From Candidatus Zixiibacteriota bacterium (lineage in GTDB: Bacteria > Zixibacteria > MSB-5A5 > GN15 > FEB-12): 18,112 nucleotides of DNA. Every line of letters starts with the position of its first letter. Position 1 is the stretch's first letter. Below the pieces are notes generated by a model. The model was not told the DNA's origin. It worked only from the letters and a program-made list of their open reading frames with translations, and ran no database searches. The stretch covers positions 1-18,112 of the forward strand of contig JAHIVM010000167.1 in NCBI GenBank assembly GCA_018816665.1, written 5' to 3'. The position numbers and the translations under genes are program-made. This document shows positions 13,352 through 18,112 of this stretch, piece by piece.

Positions 13352-14348
13352 GACTTATCTCCTCTGCCAGCTTGTCGTGCACCGAGAGTACCTGGGCGGC
13401 GCGCTTTTTCCCGGACAGACCCGGTTTGGCCAGGTATTTTGTCCGACGATTCACACATAGTTCGATCGGAAGGGCGATCTTCTTCTCCGACGGGATAACA
13501 TCGCCGATCTGCAGCGACATGAAATCGCGCATCTTCAGGTTGGTGCGCAGCAACACCGCCGCCACCTCCGCCTGCACGCGATCCAGATTCCCCTTATTGG
13601 TCGAGCGATCCGCCGCCAGATTCTTCTTTTTGGTAGCGTCGATCCAGTTCTGCGCCGAGAGTTTGGTAACAATCGGTTCCAGCGATACATACGGATAACA
13701 TATGGTCAGCAGGCCGGTCGCCTGGAACAGCTTGATCTGGAAGGAAATCACCACCACCGTTTCACCCGGCGGGACGATCTGAATGAACTGCGGATTGGTC
13801 TCGAAGCTTTTCTGCTCGATACTGATCTGTACCAGATGTTCCCAGGACTTGGTCAACTCGGAATACAGACGGTTGACCAACTGCGCCATAACCGAGCGTT
13901 CAATCCCGGTAAGTTCACGCTCCGTCTCCAGGATCTTCCCGTGCCCACCGAACATGCGATCGATGACGGAGAACGTCAGCGTGGGATTGAAATCGACGAG
14001 GCACACGCCTTCCAATGGCTCGGCCGAGAACGTGTAAGTACAGGACGGCGAGACCAGAGACATGATGAACTCCGAATACGTGATCTGATCAACTGAGACA
14101 AGATCAACATCAACGATCGTTCGGAGGATGGTCGACAACGCCGAGCCGAAATGGCCCGCGAAGTTGTCATGCATGTTCTCCAGCGTCCGAATCTGATCCT
14201 TGGACACACGGTTGGGATGTTTGAAGTCATAGGCGACGACCGAGCGTAACTTCTCGTCCTCGAAATCCTGCGACTCAATCTCCCCTTCACCCGACGTGAC
14301 CGTGGTCAATAGAGCGTCTATCTCTTCCTGTGATAGAATCTTTGCCAA
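13344..14348 (-). CDS. fliM: Flagellar motor switch protein FliM
   Basis: 334 residues of normal FliM type. The N-terminal LSQEEIDALL (5-14) is the CheY-P binding peptide. The middle domain includes MFGGHGK, the GGXG region that contacts FliG. The C-terminal domain is SpoA/FliN-like (MRDFMSLQIGDVIP and the following). FliM forms the C-ring and reverses rotation on binding phosphorylated CheY. The start must be TTG at 14348: an in-frame TAG lies three codons upstream and the CheY peptide begins just after. It starts 11 bases after fliL. Confidence 0.97.
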   Translation of the reverse strand: MAKILSQEEIDALLTTVTSGEGEIESQDFEDEKLRSVVAYDFKHPNRVSKDQIRTLENMHDNFAGHFGSALSTILRTIVDVDLVSVDQITYSEFIMSLVSPSCTYTFSAEPLEGVCLVDFNPTLTFSVIDRMFGGHGKILETERELTGIERSVMAQLVNRLYSELTKSWEHLVQISIEQKSFETNPQFIQIVPPGETVVVISFQIKLFQATGLLTICYPYVSLEPIVTKLSAQNWIDATKKKNLAADRSTNKGNLDRVQAEVAAVLLRTNLKMRDFMSLQIGDVIPSEKKIALPIELCVNRRTKYLAKPGLSGKKRAAQVLSVHDKLAEEISHE

Positions 14349-14359
14349 AGCAACCTACC

Positions 14360-14938
14360 CTACTGTAAAACGAAGTCCGTATAGTACACACCGGCGATTT
14401 CGTCGGTGTTCATGAGTTTTGCCAGTCGCTTTTTCACCTGGTACCGGATGATCTCTTTCTGCTTTGCATCCGTCAACTGGGCTACCGTCTTGGAAGCCAG
14501 AATCGTGATCAAGGCGTCCCGGACCAGCGGCTCGCGGGATTCAAACTCCGACGCCAGCGCCGATGATTGCAGTTCGAACCCGAATGATACGGACAAGAAC
14601 CGTGTGCCGCCCGTGCCGGCCGGATTCACCACGATGTCCTTGATGGCGTATACCATCGACTCCGAGGGTCCGTGACCGCCTGAGGACTTCTTCTTTTTTG
14701 GCGCCGGGGCATGGCTTGATTCCTCAGCCTGTTCGGTTGCGTGTATCTCGCCCTCTCCCGCGCCGCTGTCGGACCCGCTCATCATCGGCTTGACGACAAA
14801 CAGAGCCACGACAATTCCGATAACCACCACCGCTCCGATGCCGCCAAACAGGACCATCTTGTTCGATCCCTTCTTCCTGGCACCGCCCTCTCCGCCTTCG
14901 GGGATTTCCACCGTGGTTTTGTCTTCATCAGCTGCCAT
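14360..14938 (-). CDS. fliL: Flagellar basal body-associated protein FliL
   Basis: 192 residues: an acidic cytoplasmic tail, one membrane helix at about 28-50 (MVLFGGIGAVVVIGIVVALF), a Ser/Lys-rich linker (PKKKKSSGGHG), and the FliL domain from about 95 to the end (YAIKDIVVNPAGTGGTRFLS and LMNTDEIAGVYYTDFVLQ). FliL surrounds the stator units and supports torque. It starts 2 bases after the flbD stop. In many operons of this type motA and motB lie between flbD and fliL; here they do not. Confidence 0.93.
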   Translation of the reverse strand: MAADEDKTTVEIPEGGEGGARKKGSNKMVLFGGIGAVVVIGIVVALFVVKPMMSGSDSGAGEGEIHATEQAEESSHAPAPKKKKSSGGHGPSESMVYAIKDIVVNPAGTGGTRFLSVSFGFELQSSALASEFESREPLVRDALITILASKTVAQLTDAKQKEIIRYQVKKRLAKLMNTDEIAGVYYTDFVLQ

Positions 14939-14940
14939 AG

Positions 14941-15165
14941 TCAGCTCCCGATTTCCTCGCCGTCACCGGCCGGTATCTGAAACCGGCCGGATGACAGTCG
15001 CTTGAATTCCGCTACTCGCCTGATGATTTCGTCGGTCGTCTCCCTGACCATGATCTTTTTGCCCGTCGTGAGCGAAACGATCGTGTCGGGAATCGATTCA
15101 ACGAACTCGATCAAATCGGCGTTGATCACCAGCTCGTTGTCATTTATCCTGGTAACCTTGATCAT
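14941..15165 (-). CDS. flbD: FlbD/SwrD family flagellar protein
   Basis: 74 residues, the usual size. It begins MIKVTRINDNELVINADLIE and continues FVESIPDTIVSLTTGKKIMV, matching the small FlbD (SwrD) family found just after flgE. In Bacillus SwrD increases flagellar torque. This is not the unrelated Caulobacter response regulator also called FlbD. It begins 5 bases after flgE stop. The final residues (SSGRFQIPAGDGEE) are less conserved. Confidence 0.92.
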   Translation of the reverse strand: MIKVTRINDNELVINADLIEFVESIPDTIVSLTTGKKIMVRETTDEIIRRVAEFKRLSSGRFQIPAGDGEEIGS

Positions 15166-15170
15166 CTATC

Positions 15171-17171
15171 TTATCTCTTCAGGTTCACGAGTTCTTCCAG
15201 CAACGAGTCCGACGTCGTGATAATTCGGGCGTTGGCCTGGTATCCGCGTTGCGCCGTAATCATGCTGGTGAATTCGGCGGCAATATCCACCGACGATGAC
15301 TCAAGCGCACCGGAGGTGATAATGCCCGAAATGGTCTGACCGGCTATGCCTTCCACCGCGTCACCGGAGTTCGGCGAGGTCTGGTACATGGACCGTCCGG
15401 CCTTCCGCAAACCGGCCTGGTTGGTGAAGTCCGCCAGGGATATCCGGGCCAGGATACGGGTCACACCGTTGGTGAAGATACCCGAGATGTTACCGGCCTG
15501 ATCGATGTCGATCTTGTCCAGCATACCCAGTCCGTAACCGTCCTGTGCAATCATCGACGCGCTGCTGTTGCCGCCGGCCGAAAAACCGGTCAGGCCGTCG
15601 AAGCCGCTGATCGTACCCGCGTCGAGCGTGATCTGCATCAGGTCCGCGCCGTTATTCGGATCGATTGTCACAGCCGATGCGCCGCCGAAGTACTCAAACG
15701 TATTCAGGGAGCCGTCCGAGTTGAAGGCCACGAAGCCCTGCCGACCGGCCGATACGGTTTCGTTGTCCAGGGTCGACACTTGCCAGTCCCACCGGTTCGG
15801 CACGATCGAGCGTGCGAATTCGATAGTCAGGGTGTGCCGTCCGCCCTGTGAATCAAAGATGTTGATAGAGGTCGAGTGCACGGTCGGTTCGGTTCTGATG
15901 ATCAGATCGTCGCCACCGGTTGCGGTCAGGCCGTTGGGAGCGTCAATGGTCACGCCGCCGCCGCCCATTCCGGCAAGTCCGATTACCGTACCGTCACGAT
16001 CGTGAAAGACCAGATCCAACTGCGTGGTCACCGGACCGGTGGTGGCGCCGAATCCCCGATCGGGAGTGAATACATCGGTGGCCACATATGTGGTCGCCGC
16101 ACCGCCGGCCGAGGTGAAGGACGTTCCGTTGACGCCGAAGATCACGCCCGCGATATTGCCGGCCACCGCATAGGTGCCTGTACCATCCAGCGTGTACGTA
16201 CCGGCGGTCGAGGAGAACGAGTACTCAGCGGGAGCGCCCGCCTTCGTGCGGGTTATCTCCACCTGTCCGCCGTTCAATTCGGCCGACAAACCGTCGATTT
16301 GATTGATGCGGTCTATCACATCGCCGACTGTCGACTCCTCACTGAGACCCGACAGCATGTAGGGCGTAACCGATCCGTCAACCGTAAGGCCAAAATCGTC
16401 GAAGATGGTCACTCCGAGACTGCCCAGCGAGGTGTTTGACCCCAGAGCGCCGATCAAGGCGCCGGTTCCGTCATCGCCGACTGTGGTGCCGGTGAAGGTT
16501 GCATGCTGCGCCTGGGCGCCCGTGACGGAGATCGTGTGAACGCCGCCCACACCGTCGTCAGCAATTCCACTGACCGTCTGGACATTCGATCCGCCGAGAC
16601 GGACGTACTGCGCCCTGGCCGTGGTGGCTGTCACATCGATGTTGTTCGCCATGGTAACCACCTCCGTGGCGCTGGCTGGATCCTGCTGACCGAAGGGCAG
16701 CGTGATGTTGCCCAGAGTTGCCAGCGACGGTATCGCGCCGGTGGAATCGGCCATGCGGCCCTGGACAAACAATCCGGTGGCCGGATCGACAAGATTCGAT
16801 TCCGCGTCAAGACCAAAAGCACCCGCGCGAGTGTAGTAGGTGTCGCCGTTGTTATCCGCCAGGATAAAGAAACCGGCGCCCTGAATGGCCATGTCCGTTA
16901 TCTGACCGGTGGTCTCGAGACCACCCTGCAGGAACAGATTGTCAATAGTAGCAACCTGCATACCCAGACCGAGTTGCTGAGCGTTGGTACCGCCGGACAC
17001 CGTGCTGGGACGGCCGGCGCCCTTATACGTCTGCACCAGCGCCTCCTGGAAATTCACGCGGCCGGATTTGTAGCCAATGGTGTTGACATTGGCGATGTTG
17101 TTACCAATCACGTTCAACTTCGTCTGGTGATTTTTCAGACCGGAAACACCGGCGTATAGTGATGCCATCAT
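15171..17171 (-). CDS. flgE: Flagellar hook protein FlgE, large variant
   Basis: 666 residues; E. coli FlgE has about 400. The N-terminal rod/hook motif (SLYAGVSGLKNHQTKLNVIG, then NNIANVNTIGYKS) and C-terminal motif (MITAQRGYQANARIITTSD) are clear, as are the D1 strands MAIQGAGFFIL and YYTRAGAF. A FlaE-type domain begins near residue 429 (STSINIFDSQGGRHTLTIEF). The extra length lies in the outer domains. Residues about 278-315 (STVGDVIDRINQIDGLSAEL, then NGGQVEITRTKAG) resemble the Flagellin_IN motif. FlgE monomers polymerise into the hook. The first of two adjacent ATGs is chosen; the ribosome site AAGGAGG ends 10 bases upstream and lies partly in a hairpin. Confidence 0.97.
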   Translation of the reverse strand: MMASLYAGVSGLKNHQTKLNVIGNNIANVNTIGYKSGRVNFQEALVQTYKGAGRPSTVSGGTNAQQLGLGMQVATIDNLFLQGGLETTGQITDMAIQGAGFFILADNNGDTYYTRAGAFGLDAESNLVDPATGLFVQGRMADSTGAIPSLATLGNITLPFGQQDPASATEVVTMANNIDVTATTARAQYVRLGGSNVQTVSGIADDGVGGVHTISVTGAQAQHATFTGTTVGDDGTGALIGALGSNTSLGSLGVTIFDDFGLTVDGSVTPYMLSGLSEESTVGDVIDRINQIDGLSAELNGGQVEITRTKAGAPAEYSFSSTAGTYTLDGTGTYAVAGNIAGVIFGVNGTSFTSAGGAATTYVATDVFTPDRGFGATTGPVTTQLDLVFHDRDGTVIGLAGMGGGGVTIDAPNGLTATGGDDLIIRTEPTVHSTSINIFDSQGGRHTLTIEFARSIVPNRWDWQVSTLDNETVSAGRQGFVAFNSDGSLNTFEYFGGASAVTIDPNNGADLMQITLDAGTISGFDGLTGFSAGGNSSASMIAQDGYGLGMLDKIDIDQAGNISGIFTNGVTRILARISLADFTNQAGLRKAGRSMYQTSPNSGDAVEGIAGQTISGIITSGALESSSVDIAAEFTSMITAQRGYQANARIITTSDSLLEELVNLKR

Positions 17172-17181
17172 AACGCATCTA

Positions 17182-17222
17182 CCTCCTTGCGTACGTGCAA
17201 GGCCTCCCCATGTACGATGGGG
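17182..17222 (-). promoter_or_regulatory. flgE leader with two tandem hairpins, one covering the ribosome site
   Basis: Two perfect 6-bp stems lie in the 97-base leader. Upstream: CCCCAT-CGTAC-ATGGGG (17222-17206). Next, only three bases later: CCTTGC-ACGTAC-GCAAGG (17202-17185). The 3' arm of the second contains the first four bases of the AAGGAGG ribosome site (17188-17182). Both loops include the self-complementary GTAC, so they might also pair with each other. Such a layout could hold back hook protein translation, but this has not been tested. Confidence 0.5.
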
Positions 17223-17268
17223 TCCAGCCCTGATATGTGTTTATGCTTCAACATGTGTATCATCTTCC

Positions 17269-17676
17269 TCAGAGTATCACAGCCGAGTCGATCGATGTGA
17301 CGACGCCATCGCGAAGGTTATCGCGATCAAAGGCGGTTATCACGGTTCGGTTCTTCACGGCCACTACCAGTGCGGCGTCATCCGTTAATATCAGCGTCTC
17401 GCGCGATCCCTTGGCCTCAGCCTTATCCACCGCCGCCGAAATCTTCGTGAGCTGTTCGTCGCTCAGTGCGATCCCGCGCGAATGCAGACGCTGGCTGGCA
17501 TGCTTCGAGAACGACACCTCCGCTGAGTGCGGCGCCATCTCAGAGGCCAGAGCCTCCTTGAACGATGCCTCTCCCGTCGGCGCTTTGGCAGCCTGCGGCT
17601 TGCCGCGTTCGGCGATTTCCGCCAGGTTTACCGGTCGCTGATAGTTGTTGATCTTGACCACACTTCCAATACTCAT
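17269..17676 (-). CDS. TIGR02530 family flagellar operon protein
   Basis: 135 residues. The family signature runs from residue 55 on: FSKHASQRLHSRGIALS, then KAEAKGSRETLILTDDAALV, VAVKNRTVITAFDRDN and the end VVTSIDSAVIL. Members sit between flgD and flgE in many flagellar operons and are soluble. Their exact role is not established; the position suggests hook assembly. The N-terminal 50 residues are less conserved. It starts 51 bases after flgD behind a GA-rich stretch without a clear ribosome site. Confidence 0.88.
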   Translation of the reverse strand: MSIGSVVKINNYQRPVNLAEIAERGKPQAAKAPTGEASFKEALASEMAPHSAEVSFSKHASQRLHSRGIALSDEQLTKISAAVDKAEAKGSRETLILTDDAALVVAVKNRTVITAFDRDNLRDGVVTSIDSAVIL

Positions 17677-17727
17677 CTTATTCTCTCACTTCTTCTCTCA
17701 TCTTCTCATCTACCGCCACCGGTGAAC
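17677..17727 (-). other. GA-rich spacer between flgD and the TIGR02530 gene
   Basis: On the transcript the 34 bases at 17710-17677 are nearly all G and A, with only four T. The stretch has several GAGA/GAAG units rather than one strong ribosome site and may act as an extended translation-start region. A short CACCGGTG palindrome lies just before it. No gene fits here. Confidence 0.4.
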
Positions 17728-18112
17728 CTATGGCTGGTCCTCGTCCGACGGCGCACCGATCGACACGACATCACCCATGGCTATCTCACTGCCGTTCACC
17801 ATCAGATACGCCGCCCCGTCGCGATACGTAATCTTGGTGACAATACCCACCAGCGAAAGTTCGGGTGTGAAGGAGTTACCCGAGGCATCGGTCGCCCGGG
17901 CTTCCACCGTGTAGTAACCTTCGGCCGCGACATTACCGATTGTGTCCTTGCCGTCCCACTCCAGCGTGCCCGTTCCCGGAGCCACGTCTTCCTGGGTGAT
18001 GGTGCGGACGACACTACCGGTTTCGTCCTTGATCACGAATTCGATTTCGGAGGCAAAGATGTCAGTCGTGAAGGAGACCGACGGTTCCGTGCCAGGTTCG
18101 AAAAAGATGCCG
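17728..18112 (-). CDS. flgD: Flagellar hook capping protein FlgD, C-terminal part
   Basis: The reading frame is open to the right edge, so the N-terminus is outside the window. About 128 residues are visible. They show the FlgD Ig-like domain (IEFVIKDETGSVVRTI, LEWDGKDTIGNVAAEGYYTV) and the Tudor-like end (VGIVTKITYRDGAAYLMVNG, then AMGDVVSIG). FlgD forms the temporary cap on which FlgE monomers assemble into the hook. An internal ATG at 18036 is in frame but falls within the Ig-like domain, so it is not the true start. Confidence 0.93.
   Translation of the reverse strand, partial: GIFFEPGTEPSVSFTTDIFASEIEFVIKDETGSVVRTITQEDVAPGTGTLEWDGKDTIGNVAAEGYYTVEARATDASGNSFTPELSLVGIVTKITYRDGAAYLMVNGSEIAMGDVVSIGAPSDEDQP

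Noticed and set aside
14360..15170. motA/motB expected between flbD and fliL
   Set aside because: The two genes are 2 bases apart and no stator gene is present. Stator genes may lie elsewhere; absence here alone proves nothing.

Overview
The window is one continuous, leftward-transcribed (minus-strand) flagellar operon. I count 20 coding regions. All are on the minus strand, with gaps of a few bases or overlaps of 8-14 bases at most junctions. No tRNA, rRNA, mobile element or CRISPR was seen, and no credible plus-strand gene. The base composition is moderately GC-rich. The order flgD - TIGR02530 gene - flgE - flbD - fliL - fliM - fliN - fliO - fliP - fliQ - fliR - flhB - flhA - flhF - flhG - fliA is the long 'fla/che'-type arrangement known from Firmicutes, spirochaetes, Thermotogae and several FCB-type or candidate phyla. 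The flagellar genes alone cannot fix the phylum; Zixibacteria or a related diderm lineage is my guess, not a demonstrated identity.

Right part (18112 to about 14940): hook construction. It holds the C-terminal end of the hook cap FlgD, a small TIGR02530 flagellar protein, a large 666-residue hook protein FlgE, and FlbD. The flgE leader can fold into two hairpins, the second covering part of the Shine-Dalgarno sequence. Middle part (14938 to about 6871): FliL, the switch proteins FliM and FliN, and the complete membrane export gate FliO, FliP, FliQ, FliR, FlhB and FlhA. The largest non-coding stretch (217 bases, between fliQ and fliR) carries a sigma-54-like -24/-12 sequence and three CCGGAA repeats. 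A clean 8-bp hairpin lies between fliO and fliP.

Left-middle part (6881 to 4014): FlhF, FlhG and the flagellar sigma factor FliA. FlhF keeps its P-loop but its G3, G4 and C-terminal motifs are degenerate. FlhG lacks the N-terminal DQAxxLR motif that activates FlhF GTPase in other bacteria. FliA has an AT-hook-like Lys/Arg/Pro/Ala tail, and a sigma-28-like promoter sequence lies at its start.

Left part (3982 to 1): an accessory tail. It has a charged 116-residue unknown protein, a membrane-anchored protein with a C-terminal helix-turn-helix-like segment, a DUF2225 zinc-binding/TPR-like protein with an unusual insertion of about 140 residues, and three consecutive PilZ proteins (two with YcgR-like N-terminal domains, the last cut by the window edge). 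All three PilZ domains keep the residues expected for cyclic-di-GMP binding, so this end probably encodes second-messenger control of the flagellum built by the rest of the operon. This tail and the FlhF/FlhG pair are the least ordinary parts of the window.
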